Part shown: positions 23,101 to 35,268 of the stretch, piece after piece
Layout of the letters: every line of letters starts with the position of its first letter
Numbering within the stretch: the stretch's first letter is position 1
Assembly: GCA_021234155.1 (NCBI GenBank)
Contig: JAJEKV010000282.1
Span: forward strand, 312,001-376,000
Direction: 5' to 3'
Length of the DNA: 64,000 nt
DNA from: Isoetes taiwanensis
Taxonomy: Eukaryota; Streptophyta; Lycopodiopsida; Isoetales; Isoetaceae
Translations under genes and position numbers: made by a program
The notes under the pieces: generated by a model
The model's database searches: none
What the model was told of the DNA's origin: nothing
The model's input: only the letters and a program-made list of their open reading frames with translations

Positions 23101-26100
23101 TTCAACATTTGAACCATTACGGGAGATGCAAAGTTATGGCTACTTCAGAATCTATCGGGACTATAAATGACTTGGCGCGGCGCTTTCCCCGCTGGAAATT
23201 ACTTTATACTGGCTCTCTGCTTGCTCAGTATCTATTGCGGCAAAGATATGCCACTCACCTGAATGTAGTCGGCGGGCCTCACCAGCGTCGTCGTCGATCA
23301 AAGTGTCCCAATCTCCCAACTCTTGCTGCCGCACTCATGACATATGGGGGTTCGCTGTCCTATGGCCTGGCTGGAAACACACGAAGCAAAGGCGCTTTTC
23401 TATGCACTCTGTCTCTTCTCCTTGGGCATGGCTGCAGAAGGATCGCACTGCTTTGGAGTAGTTTGACCCTTCTGTTTGTCTTTGAAAGATACCGCTTCTT
23501 CTCCTCGGCTTTGCTTCCCTTGATTGCCACTATATGGGGCTCTGGGATCTGAAATCCGGCCGGTTGTCCTCGGTTTGGAACGTCACTTTGCCTTGCCTTT
23601 ATCTTGGTAATACCGGCCGCCGCCGCTATTCGAGGTCGATTCCTTGCAAACTTATTGCCTTGGACTAAAACCCGATCTTGTTCTCGGGTTTATTGCCCTT
23701 ACAAGCTTGCGGATCTCCTCATTGGACCTTCAATGTAGCTTTCCGCTGCGTGCTTCTCACCTAACTTTGGCACATCTGACCTTAGCCTCATAAATTCTCT
23801 CAGTATATATTTAGAATGTTGACTTGTTGCCTAACGCAACCTTTGTAGAACTGGGCGCGCATCATCTTGGACTTGTGTTCTCTTGGGGACGTAATGGGCG
23901 CAAGGCTTTAGCAAACTTCTTGAACCTCGCAAGCATCCCTGCTTAAGCCATGAGCCTTGGCATAGCCCTTCCACCAAATGCGTCTTTGCTCCCTTCGGGT
24001 TATTTATTTGCCACCCCGCCTTTATCCTTATCCTTCATACCATAGGCATTCCCGTATTCGCTCATCTCGTCAAGCCCAAGCCTCACGCCTCCATGCGACG
24101 CGTTTCTTTGAGAATTGCTCGAGCTTCACGGCCTTCCAAACATTTCCCAATGCGAGAGTCCTACTTTCTTACGGTAGTCGAGGTTCTTGTGTCCCTTGTC
24201 GTCCGTCCGTTCCTCGCCTTCCATGTGTTTAGGTCTTGGTTACGCTCTTCTTCTTCCCTCCGAATCCGAGTCGGGAATGACGAGCTTGAGTCGGAGGAGT
24301 CCGTTTGGGGACCTTCCTCTCTTGCTCCTCTTCTTGTCTCTACGTTCTCCGAAGCCGATGCTTGCGGCGGATTGGCGTTACCACCGAACACTCGCTCCCG
24401 CAGATGCGGCTAAGCTTAAAGGCCTTTTATGTTGTTCGAGGTCCGTCCTCATTTGCGATATTTCTTCTTCCGGGGTCATTTGTCCAAATTCTTCAAGCGG
24501 GTTCCTTGGAAGTGGCTTTCCCGGGCTCACATTCCTCTGTAAGTTCCCGCGGTTGTCGTTCTCTAGCTTTCAGGCCTCTTTGCATACACAAGTGGTTCAT
24601 ATCTACATGGTTAGTTTTCCTTGCTTTCTTGCATTATTTATGTTTGTTGGCATGGTTGGGAACACAAAATATATCAACAAAACATTTATAGTGCAAAGAG
24701 AATATTATATTTATATTTTATATTACACTAATACAAAAAAAAATTGCGACTTACGCTAATTATTCACATTTGTTGCCGGTAAGATGGATTATCCTCCGGG
24801 GAACTTTTTCACTTGGGCTGTTCCCCACGAATGGCCCAAGTTCCTAGGACATTGGCTCGGAGATCCACCCTGTAATGCTCTTGCCAAATCTTCTATTCTG
24901 CGGTGGGAGGTATAAGGCTGCCATCGGCAGTCTTGCTGCCTTTGTAAGGTATGATGGCTAAGTCAAGACGTCGAGTGCTACCGCTCTCTTCACCAAGATT
25001 GCATACTTCGGTGTTAAGGGGTAACCGTGCATGCGGCCCGAATCACGAGAGTGCATCAACAACGATACTCCTTCCTCGCCTGGGGGTGAACTTGCGGTGG
25101 ATAACCGCTATTCTTCCATCCATCGGCAAGGTGTAATAGCGTAGTGACGTGGATTGCGAGCGGGTCCTCGGACCTTTCGATTATCGACTCATTAATGCCT
25201 TCGAAATCATCAACCTCAACGTGGTGGAGCTCCGCAGTCTCGGTACATTTGTGAAGCCCTCGAGGAATTGAAGATTACTTTGTCCCTATCCTAGGGGAGG
25301 TCTTTTGCCGGGCCGAACTAGATTGGATGTTGAGTGCGCGAGATCCCCATGTTCTACGAAGAGCAAAGGAACTCTTCCTCCGTCGGTGGCGTTGCGCCTT
25401 ATGCGCCTCCATAATGCGATTTGATATTCTTTGTAGGCGGATGCCGGTAAAAACTCTCGATGTAAGTGTCGGCTTCCCTTACTTGGAGGGAAGTCGGACT
25501 CTCCCTCGGGCCGATGAAGTCGTCCAAGTCACGTTCTTCGGGTTAGTGCGACAACTCTTAGTCGATACTCCCTTTCCCACGCACTCGGGAGGTTTTGGAT
25601 GTGGCTTAGGGCGAAACTCCTCACCTTCGACTATAATGGGAGCTAGGCTTGTGATGCCTAACCCGGGGGTGGCGACTACGAGAGTCTGCGGTTTCTTCAA
25701 GTCTTACCCTCCTGTTTTACGCTTTGCCCGGCTCCGGGCCCGGATTGCTCGACATAGTCTTCCTCTTCTTGATTCTGTTCTTAGAGTCTTCTTCCTTCCC
25801 TTCTGCTCCTGTTCATCTTGTGGGAGGAAGTTGTTGTTGCCACTATGGCTAATGGGTCCACGTCCATGGGGGAATGGAGGTTTCCCCCGGTGTTCTCCGT
25901 ACGGTGGGTAAGAAAGATTGCAAAGGCGGTGTTGAAAAGAGAAGCCGTGGTCCTGATTATTGATTAGGACCATTGGCGAGTGTGCGGTGGCTTTGTTTGT
26001 GAGGTATTTGGCGATGTTAGGGACATCGCCTAATCTTTACCTTGCAGGGACCCGCTGTCCTAGGAACAAAATATCCTACACAAGGGGGAGTTGCAATTGC

Positions 26101-28240
26101 CGGTTCTACCTAGCTTGGAACTTCGATCAAGACTCTACTATAAGCCGGGTCGTGCAAAGGTTGCTTGGGCGTCTACCTCCTTCCGAAGATCTGGAAGATT
26201 TGGTCGGCGTCGGCCTCATTCCCAGATGAGCGGTAACAAAGCGGTTGCAAGAGCCTCGAGGGAGTTGGGAAATTGGCTAGAAGGGCGAGGAGCAGATTTG
26301 TAGGGTGCTATCGAGAAATGACGGGTCTATTTATAGAAAAGGGGAAACCCTAATTTTTGGATGACTTGAAAATTTCCTAGGATTGGGTAATTCTAACTTA
26401 TCTCGAGGTCAAAATAGGAGTTTGAGGACTATATGAGATGCTTAAACAAGGCTAGGTTACCTAAAAGATGCTATCAAGAGGGTTGAAGGTGACTTTGACA
26501 AGTCTGGTGAAGAAATGGTAAGAGGTCTCACGGCTTGCGCCTCGCTTCAATACTAACTTTTGTTTTGCGACCGTATTGAAATGTGAGACATCGATCTCAT
26601 TTCGATTAAAGGTGTCCAATTTGGGTAAACTAATGGTGTAAGGTTGATGGGCTCATCAAGTTAGGCGAGAATCGACCCCTTATTTGGTCAATTTGGAGCT
26701 GTTTTGGCCAAGTTTGTGCGAGGTCTCACGGCTTTAAAGCTTCAATACTAACTTTTTTTGTTTTGCGACCAGCGCTTGTTGGAGACATCATGTCTCTCGG
26801 CTTGCAAATGTCCTATTCCTTTGGAATAAAAGCTAAAACTTATTAATTTGCTCTAATTAACCAAGTTTATGTCATCAAGATACACAAAATTGCTCTATAT
26901 TACAAAAATTTTAATTATTTACAAAACCCGGTTCTAGTATGCTTCTCCTTAACGCGGGTCGCAAGACTCATGTCTTGTCGCATTAAGGTTACCCGCTTGG
27001 CGTGGATAGTGCGGGCTGTTGAGTCTTCAAAATGTTGCACTATCTTTTGCCTCGGGCGCCTCTTGCATTGCCGTGCCGCCCTCGTCCGGTGACTCTAAAG
27101 TCTGCGTTAGTAGGCTCGCATCACTTCACGCAACCGAAGGCGAAGGGGCACGAGGGAATTAGGAGACCCGAAGCTCTTATTTGGAAGTGTCTAATCTCCC
27201 TTTAACGCTCTTCTCTCCACCTCCTTCCTATCAGCTTTCTTCACGGGTGGCTTTTGGGAACCTTGGGCTTCGGTGGTGGCGGCCTTAAGGTTTCTTTGCC
27301 GTTAGTCGCCCTCCCTCGATGAACTTAACTTTTTGTTTTCTTCATAATATTTGTTGTAGGCCTCCCATTTCTTCATGTAGGCCTGAGTGCTCTCATCTTC
27401 CTCGTAAAATCTTCACCGCCGGTGACGTAGGCTTCCAGGGGCAGGTCGTGGTTCTTCTTTCTATCCCATCTGCGGTATTTTCGGGGCTTACGCACTTGGT
27501 CTTTGGGGTTGCTCTTTCAAAAGCCTGCTCGGGTACTTCCTTCGTCGCTGGGTGCTTGGAAGAGCTTCCTCTGCAGACATTAGGGTCGAAGTCCTCGGAA
27601 GAGTCGTCGGAGGGGGGTTTGGGGGTTCGTCGGGTTGCAGCTCCTTGATGACTATGTTGGGGTCCCGGTCTCTTCCTTGGCGAGTGAGTCCTCGCCGTTC
27701 TCCTTATGCGATCCACGAACTTCCCTTTGCTTTCTTCTTCTTCTCTTCGCTGCCTTTTGTTCCTCTTCCTTCCTTTTCCTCTTTTTGTCTTCCCTTCTCT
27801 TCTGCCCGGCTCGTACTTCGGATGAACCTTCTAAAGATTCTGCTACCTCCGTGGCTCGGACACATCACCTGCTCATCTGCTTTCGAGGATTTACGTGGGT
27901 GCGTCAGATGATGCTGCTTGTTCTGCTGCGGATCTCCCGTTCTATTCCTTCATACACCTCCCTCGTCTCCCTCGTCCATGGAGTTGGTGATGTGGCCTCG
28001 TCTTTTTCACTGGCGGTTGAAGCCCTCAATCCCGGTCGGGCGTGTCTTGCTCCTCGTCAGAAGGCGAACGTCCTCCTCTGTGAGCCTCTCCACGAAGCAT
28101 CTTCGAATGATCTCGCCCTCGGTGGCTGGTGGCTTCGCTGGCGGCGCTTCCTTCTTGATCTGTTTGGTTCGGGCCATGCTTTTACGGATCGTCAATCGGA
28201 TAAAAAGTGCCGAGATCGCCTAAGTTGGGAAGAGCGGATT
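23101..28240 (-). pseudogene. chromovirus gag and leader-proximal region, heavily broken
   Basis: A GC-rich region between protease and the 5' LTR with many short minus-strand frames. Near 23290-23410 a CFVCFQPGH string resembles a decayed CCHC knuckle. At 24161-24391 a Ser/Arg/Glu-rich linker (DSSDSSSSFPTRIRREEEER) is typical of gag. The likely first gag frame starts at 28195 (MARTKQIKKEAPPAKPPATE). At about 5 kb the region is long for one gag and may contain an internal duplication. Confidence 0.55.
26290..26900. repeat. internal block resembling the 5' leader at 28250-28800
   Basis: Both blocks begin with a GCGGATTT..TAGGG and a CTATTTATAG string, and both carry repeated CTCACGGCTTGC(GC)CTCG with CAATACTAA and TTTTGCGACC motifs (near 26523, 26722, 28388 and 28568). 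The motif pairs suggest a duplicated leader module. Confidence 0.5.
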
Positions 28241-28826
28241 TCTAGGGCTTGGACGAAAAAATGAGGGGTTCTACATCTATTTATAGCTTGGGGAATTTTA
28301 GGTCAAAACTCAAGTTGCTCGTTTAACATGCTAAGGCACCAACTTATCTAAAACTTATACTTATTTCGGACTTTTTCTACCTATTGGTCTCCGGCTTGCG
28401 CCTCGTTCCAATACTAATGTTTAGTTTTGCGAGCGTAGCTGTGAGATCTCATACATTCTAGGGTTTTTTGGTAATTAAAACATGCTATTCTAACTAATTC
28501 CTACCTTAGAATTAGCCTTACCACATTATTTTTCTCAAATTCATCATGTTTTGGTGTTCTTGGCTCGATGTCTCACGGCTTGCCTCGCTTCAAAACAAAA
28601 ATTTAGTTCAGCGACCAAAGCGTGAAATGTGGAGACCACCTCACTTGGAAAATTTTGGCTCATTCTTTTTAATCTTGTTAAATTCCAATTCACTTAATTG
28701 TTACTAGCTTAGCATAACTACAAAGGTGAGAAAAAAATTTCCCCACTTTTCGGGAGGCTTGAGGATCCTATCAAGTTAGTACTAGGAACATGGTCGATTA
28801 CTTTGCTCTTGGTCTCCAAGAACATT

Positions 28827-28839
28827 GCTCACGATACCA
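28827..28839 (-). other. primer binding site, initiator-tRNA-Met type, altered
   Basis: Minus strand TGGTATCGTGAGC lies four bases after the 5' LTR end. The standard plant iMet primer site begins TGGTATCAGAGC; here CAG reads CGTG. This is one of many CAG-site anomalies in the transposons of this window. Confidence 0.7.
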
Positions 28840-28843
28840 GCAA

Positions 28844-30162
28844 TGGACGTCCCCTACTAGGTATGCGTTGCACTCACCGTATACAAGAGAGTTCTTCCCC
28901 ACACCGGCTCCATCGTCTGGGGGCCCTCCACATATCACGCACGTAGCGAGTCGGTGGGAAGAGTGAAGGTGTCATTCTACCCCGTCTCCCTCGGGGCCTA
29001 CCTAGGCTGCGGAAGCGTAAACATACATGTCGTAGCACATACATCAACATCTGTGACCATCTCGAAGGATGGTCCTCCTCATCTCTGCATAGACAAAGAT
29101 CGGCCCACATCACATAGGGGATCCTACCCAAGGCTCGGACTCAAAGGATGACCGTGGCTTGGGTCTCGACCGTTCGCTTGGGGCGAATTCATGGCAATGG
29201 AGTTGGCTGGCATAAGAACATGGCATAGGGTTGTCCACTCCATCCGCCCCTCACATTGCACACTTTTTGAGTAGGCTGAAAAGTGTCGGGACACGGCCAT
29301 GCAGGCCGGATGCATAGCCCGAAGGGGGCTATTCAGGTCTCATCCTCCCGGTTCGATGGGGCGGTAGGGATCACTCCCTCGAGAGGTCTACATCGCGACT
29401 CAAGGTGACTAGAGGGCCTTTGCCCGTATTCGGTGAACCAGGAAAGTGTACACCACTTCACGGGTGTGTGAGCCCATGCCTTACCCGCTTTCGGTGGTAA
29501 GCCATTGGACCTAGTCACAATGATCCCCGGTAGGCTTACACACCGAGGGGATGGATTCAGAGAGTCGAGAACATGAACCTCCTTCTTAGCCCGGTCTGGC
29601 CCCTTCACCCACAACCCGGTGTGGTTCTTGTACACAGCGAATCACGGTGTGCTAGAGAGGCTACTCTAGGAGCATCAACTACAAGCTTTTGGGGCCTCTA
29701 CCCCCCTTCCCAATACAAAGGAGTTCATGAGAGATACATCATCCAAATACATCTGAAGAACTGAAGAACTAGATCTAATCATAGAGTTAGGTTCTTTAGT
29801 TAGTGTCAAGATCTACGATCTAGATAGCTGCTATGGGCAATTTAATAGTCTAAACCCTTCGATTCTATGACTAGAAGGCGGTTTAAGCCATTAAATTGAC
29901 CAAATACTGATCCTTGAGTGGCTCCTCTGACTGAGTTCAACCATCTCTTTGAAATTTGGCGAATTAGAGGCCCGATGGTGCAATTAAATTGGGCGTCACG
30001 GGAGGCGGTTTTGGCTCACGGGGCAGCCAAAAGCGAGCTCTAAAACCCTAAGGACGAAAAACTAGCAAGCTAGGGTTTCCTACCCTAAATAGACATGGGG
30101 TTTAGGCTAGGGTTTCCAATTACCCAATTTGGCATGTGGGATAATTGAAAGGCCCCACTATC
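28844..30162 (-). repeat. 5' LTR of the Ty3 chromovirus
   Basis: Direct copy of 17416-18737. On the plus strand it starts TGGACGTCCCC and ends AAAGGCCCCA, giving TG...CA ends. On the minus strand it precedes the primer site and gag. A 5-bp target duplication was not confirmed. Confidence 0.85.
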
Positions 30163-31107
30163 TCGCATATGCATGACCTCCTCAAGGTATGATCCCAAAG
30201 ATCCGTATGAAAGTCTTGCTCAATGTCACATGTAGCATGGACATAGCAGCCGAATTTGATCATATGTTGGGCAGCATGAGATTCATCCTCAAATCCATTT
30301 GGCAGCATGGACAAAGCCTATTCTGGCATGGCTCACTAATCCATTTGTCCGTCTCAATTCGAAGGTGATGCGCCCTTGTGCGAATGGAGGCAATGAGTCT
30401 GCGCCTTTTTATAGGTAAATGGAAGTGTGGCGGTAATATTGTGGGCCCCGTTCCAATGTAAGATAAATGTGGTATTTGGTAGTGTCTTTGTCTTGATCCG
30501 TTCAATCCGGTAATCCGCTATGGCGAGGAAGCAAGTGTCAACATATTGTATGCACATGTGTTCGCCCATATCTGCTCATATGCACATGTATACTTGCTGC
30601 TCCATATACCGCTCTATGCTCCACTCCATACTTGCTCCAATTCATTCCAACTCCGCGGCTCCACTGTACCTGCTTCAAGTCATTCTAGGTAGTGATGATC
30701 CGGTGCAGAAGGTGAGCATACTAAGGAGTTTATTGCTATTCCCTTTCTTTCTTGAATTCTATCTCTAAAGGCAATTTTGAAATGCTTGTGAATGGAGATG
30801 GTCGTCGATCTAGGGCTTTCTTTAGGCAGCCTTTATAGAGTCATAAGGATAGGTTGTTGGGAAACCTCAAAGAATGAAGAATCTTTTTGTAATTAAAGTG
30901 AATCTTTCACAATGGACATGAATCTTACAAAGGTTCATAATATCTTCGAGAATCTTAATGAAATCAATGTTTTAGTGAGTCAAATTCCTTATTTCTTTTA
31001 CTTGCTTCCTTCGTTCTTGTTTCTCATTAATATAATGTCTTAGCAACTTCAAAACGGTAAAAAAGAAAAAAATAATACTTACATTGTCAATCCATTGTTA
31101 AAATCCA
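30163..31107. other. no supported gene
   Basis: Short frames on both strands without domains. The sequence becomes AT-rich towards the LINE tail at 31108. Confidence 0.45.
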
Positions 31108-33055
31108 TATGTTTTTTTTTTTTTTTTTGAAGAACTGTGTCATCAATATATTAAAAGAATGGTAATATTACAAAGCAAGTGAGGAGGAAGGAGAACTGCC
31201 CCAAAGAGACAGCGATACCTCGACACTCCACAACAAACTCAGAAAAAGCGCATTATCAATACGACAAAACCGACCATCACCATCTACAACAGCCAAGAAC
31301 CAAGGCTCCACTACTGTGGGAAGGTGGCAGGAAAGCTTTGAAATAACAAATAAGAGAGGTAAGAAGATTACCTCCTTAGAAATGTCAAGCTCCCCTCCCT
31401 GAATCCTTTGAAAGATCCACAACTTTACTTTTTATATCAATATTGGCAAAACCAATCCAAGCCAATAAGGACCGAAACTTGCTTGCTTCCCAAATCAAGG
31501 AGCACCTGATATTTTTGAAAATTTATAGGTCTACAATCTATGCCCTAACCCAATTTGAATGCCAAGTGAGGGCATAAAAGCAATGCTCCACGAGAGAAAA
31601 AGATGGACAAAGAAAAAGAAGGGGCTCACACGGCCATGAAGAGGGATAAGGGAATTTCTTCGACCTACGGCCGTGCACCACGCCACGAAGTGGTAAGTGG
31701 GCAATAAGCACTATTTCCATCAAACCGAATCATCTCTCAACCATTCCAAATCATGAACATATATTTGGCCAATGGTGGAAGAAGGCTACCATCATTTATC
31801 TACCAATATTTCTTGAATCACACCACCAAATCATCTTATACAACCATCCCATTTCATGCTTTTCTCACTAAACTTCCCTTAAATAAACATACAACTAAGA
31901 AAACATACCATAGCTCGAAGTAAACTTGAACTAGATTTATACCAATAAAATACCAATCCTCCAAGGTGAAGATTCGACTTGCAATCCTCCAAATAAAGGT
32001 CCAGAACATCATAATAGCAAGGGCAAGTTTGCGGGGAAAGCATCATGAGGAACCCACAAGAAAGGAGAAGAAATCCATATGTTATTGCATCTACCTTGTC
32101 TTGGTAACTTTGGAACTGATATGCTACTTGTAGCTTCATTGTCTTTGCTTAAGAAAAATATCCTCGAAACATCTTTTGTGTTGATTTGAAAGCTGTAGCT
32201 ACCTGCATTCTGGTGGTGGTAACTTGAACGTGTAGCTTATTATCAATGTAGTAGCAATACGTCCATACTCAAGGTTGAGCCATGAGAAGCAACCAAGAAG
32301 GCCACTATGTGGGGTAGGTGGCAGGAAACGATCAGCAGAAATCCAACAAATAAGAGAGGTAAGAAGATTACCTCCTTAGAAATGTCAGGCTCCCCTCCCT
32401 AGATCAACCTTGAAGAGCTTCACTTTACTTTATATCAATATTGACAAAAGAATCCAAGCAGAATAAGGACCCGAAACTTGCTTGCTTCCCTAATCAAGGA
32501 CTCTGCCTGTATTTTTAAAAATTTATAGGCCTACAATCTATGAAAGAGTGAGTTGCATTTGAATGCCTCGGGAATGATGAAGCAATGCAGAGGAAAAAAT
32601 GGACAAAGAAAAAGAAGGAGAGGCATCGGCCATGAAGAGGGATTCTTCAGTCAGGTGATATAATGAATTTTACTGACCTCTTACAGACTTCAGCCTGTGG
32701 TAAGTAAGCAATAAGCAATATTTGCATCGAGAATCATCTCTCAACCATTCCAAATCATGAACATATATTTGGCCAACGGTGGACTTTCTTGGGCTACCAT
32801 CATATGTTTACCCATATTTCTATATCACATTTCCTGAAATGACTCCTTATACAACCATCCCATTTCATGCTTTTCTCACTAAACTTCACTTAAATAAATA
32901 TGCAACTAAGAAAACATACCATAGCCAGTGTAAGCTTGAACTAGATTTATAATCAATAAAATACACCCTGTCCAATGCAAGATTCGACTTGCAACCTATC
33001 CAAATAAAGGTCCATAACAATCATAGTAGCACACAAGTTCAGAAAGCACCATGTT
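31108..33055 (-). mobile_element. LINE 3' region on the minus strand with a duplicated ~740-bp block
   Basis: A T-run at 31108-31127 followed by GAAGAACTGTGTCATCAATA is, on the minus strand, a LINE 3' end (...GTTCTTC then poly(A)). Bases about 31310-32050 recur at about 32317-33055 (shared: AATAAGAGAGGTAAGAAG, AACTTGCTTGCTTCCC, TGAACATATATTTGGCC). The duplicate lies just beyond the first copy, at an offset of about 1 kb. No clean ORF remains. Confidence 0.55.
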
Positions 33056-33129
33056 TTAACACTAAACATGTTAAATACATTCCCTTTTTGGCATGTTGGA
33101 AGGATCTCAAAGAAAATGAATCATACATG

Positions 33130-33372
33130 CCACCAATATCTTTTAACATCGGTTAACTCTCAAGCCATTGCAAATTGACACAAACCGAATTATCATCGTC
33201 AATTTGATAACATGTTCCGTCTTTGAGGAGCGATAGGCTATGGGAAATAACTTCTATCAATATCTTTACATCAGGTATCTCTAGTGTCATTGCAAAGTGA
33301 CACAAACCCGATCATTATCATCGATTTGATAACATGTCCAATCTTTAGGGAGCGATGTTATGGGAAATAACT
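33130..33372. repeat. two tandem ~121-bp units
   Basis: Two adjacent copies share GATTTGATAACATGT or close variants, GAGCGAT and TATGGGAAATAAC, offset by about 121 bp. No coding potential. Confidence 0.65.
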
Positions 33373-33494
33373 ATTGATGATCCAAGGGTGTTAACTTCTA
33401 CTGCCAAGATGGTGATCCAATGATGGACATTGTTGCGGTTTATAATTGCACGATAGTAGCTGTTTAAGATAAGATAAGTACTTCTATACATTCT

Positions 33495-34071
33495 TTGATG
33501 TTGACAGATGGCTTTCTTATCTCTGATCTTGTGCATCTTAAGCAGTATCTTCATCAGCACTTTTCTTCATTCTTTGCGCGATGTTCATTGCCCTTTCAAG
33601 AGGACATGCAATCGGTTGTGTTGACTAAGGTGCGTCGCATTATTTTCGAAGAGCAGAGGTTGCTTCTTGAGTCCAATATTGTGAAGGAGGATTTAAAGAG
33701 AGTTGTGGCTCTCTTAGAAAAGGATAAATGCCCTGGTCCTTTTAAATTCTTTTAGAAGCGTTGGGACTAGTTGGAGGATGATGTATGCCTTCTGTGAGTT
33801 TCAGAGATTTAGGTGCCTTGATAAGATTTTGAACACAGGTTGCATTTCCCTCATTCCAAAGAGCAAGGAACCCAAGAATATTTCTGACTGGCGACCTATT
33901 ACATTGCTTTCCTCTGTGTACAAGATCTTTGCTAAGACATTGGCAGAAAAAGTTCGAGACATTTTGGTTGACTCTATCTCGTCAACACAATCTAGCATTC
34001 TCTCTGATCGCTGTATTCTCAATGCTGCAAGAATATCACATTTTATTGTTGCCATTCTTCTGCACGACTAG
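33495..34071 (+). pseudogene. LINE reverse transcriptase fragment
   Basis: Two plus-strand frames. The first ends with LEKDKCPGPFKFF, like the LINE block DKSPGPDGF. The second has LNTGCISLIPKSKEPKNISD followed by WRPITLLSSVYKIFAKTLAE and ISSTQSSILSDRCILNAARI, the N-terminal RT blocks of L1-like plant LINEs. The catalytic FADD region is missing, and a stop (TAG) separates the two frames. It has the opposite orientation to the LINE at 9.6-12 kb. Confidence 0.85.
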
Positions 34072-35268
34072 AAAAAAGAGTGACATTCTCTACATGGCCA
34101 GAGACCGCAAGAATGGTACCGCAACTTTCAAATTTAATCATTGGCCTCAAATTCTTTGGCACATGGATAAGCTAGCAGTCGAGATAAGGCATCCTTAAGC
34201 TTAGGCTGTTGCGCTAGAAAAGAGGTGCTCCCGCATTGAGGGTTGCCCAAATCCTTTGGTTCTTTTTGAACACAGGTAAAGTCCGTGTGGACATGTAGAT
34301 GAATGTGGAAGTTGTTTAGTATAAAATGAGGAAGAGGAGAGCATTTCAACGGCGGCTAGGTTTATGAGACAGACACACCATGCCGACATTGCTCATCCAC
34401 GAAATGATATGCATGACACATGAAAGGGGGAAATTGTTTAACGGGGAAAATATGATATATAGCAGAATTGTATATACAATGGCAACGCGTATGTGGGCAT
34501 CCAAAAACATATTCCACCAATCTTTCATAATATGACCTACTAATCCAAAGTGTTGTTCCCTTTGGGCAACCCAAAAGTGATTTCTATCCTCTTGTATTTT
34601 CGTCTATAGGCCATCGAATTTCGGAGTGGGAGTGGGAGTGGGAGTAAATAGAGAATTTCGAATTCATCTGCTCGAATTGCCATATTTCCTGTACAAACGA
34701 GATAATTAAGAATATGCATATCTCCTAACACGCATTGATCCGTGCCAAAAGTTCTGTGCTGCCACATCTTTCTCAATATCAAATCGGAGGATATGCATTA
34801 TGGATCACAACAATCTGTAGCTCATCAATCAAAAGATATAAAACATGTGGGCGTAGTAACTGAGGGGTGCTTTTCTGGAAAGTTTCCTTTTAAGTATAAA
34901 ACTTAGGATATTTTGCAAGTGCGCTCATGTTTTGGCAGATCTAAAATCAAAACATTGTAGAAGTTATGCCCATCAGTATACAAAGAATAGCTGACATAAA
35001 TCTGGAGTTATTCCATATCATTAGCAGCAAAACTGTATTATCAAATGATAATGCCTAGAAACCCAGGTAAGTTCCTCTGTACATCCTTTTCATATATATG
35101 ACACTGATGGAAGGCATGGTATGCTCTTCGCCAGTCATATTCCCCACATTATGACAGCTATATAACCAATGAAGTAGGATAGGCAGCATGTGGGTCAAAA
35201 TATCATGACAACTGTTGAGGTAGATTTTTACTGTCACAAAACAGTTGCTCAGCACTAGAGAACTCAAA
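34072..35268. other. no supported gene; 3' flank of the RopGEF gene
   Basis: AT-rich sequence with short frames only. A small GGGAGT array lies near 34622-34648. The part nearest 35268 is probably the 3' untranslated region of the RopGEF gene; no polyadenylation site could be fixed. Confidence 0.45.

Noticed and set aside
24093-25911. Several plus-strand frames of 100-190 residues in GC-rich sequence
   Set aside because: They are antisense to the chromovirus gag/pol region, Ser/Arg/Leu-rich, and without domains.
27635-28264. 209-residue plus-strand frame
   Set aside because: Antisense to the start of chromovirus gag (minus strand from 28195) and of biased composition.
34622-34648. GGGAGT array as a regulatory element
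   Set aside because: Only four short units in intergenic sequence, with nothing nearby to regulate.
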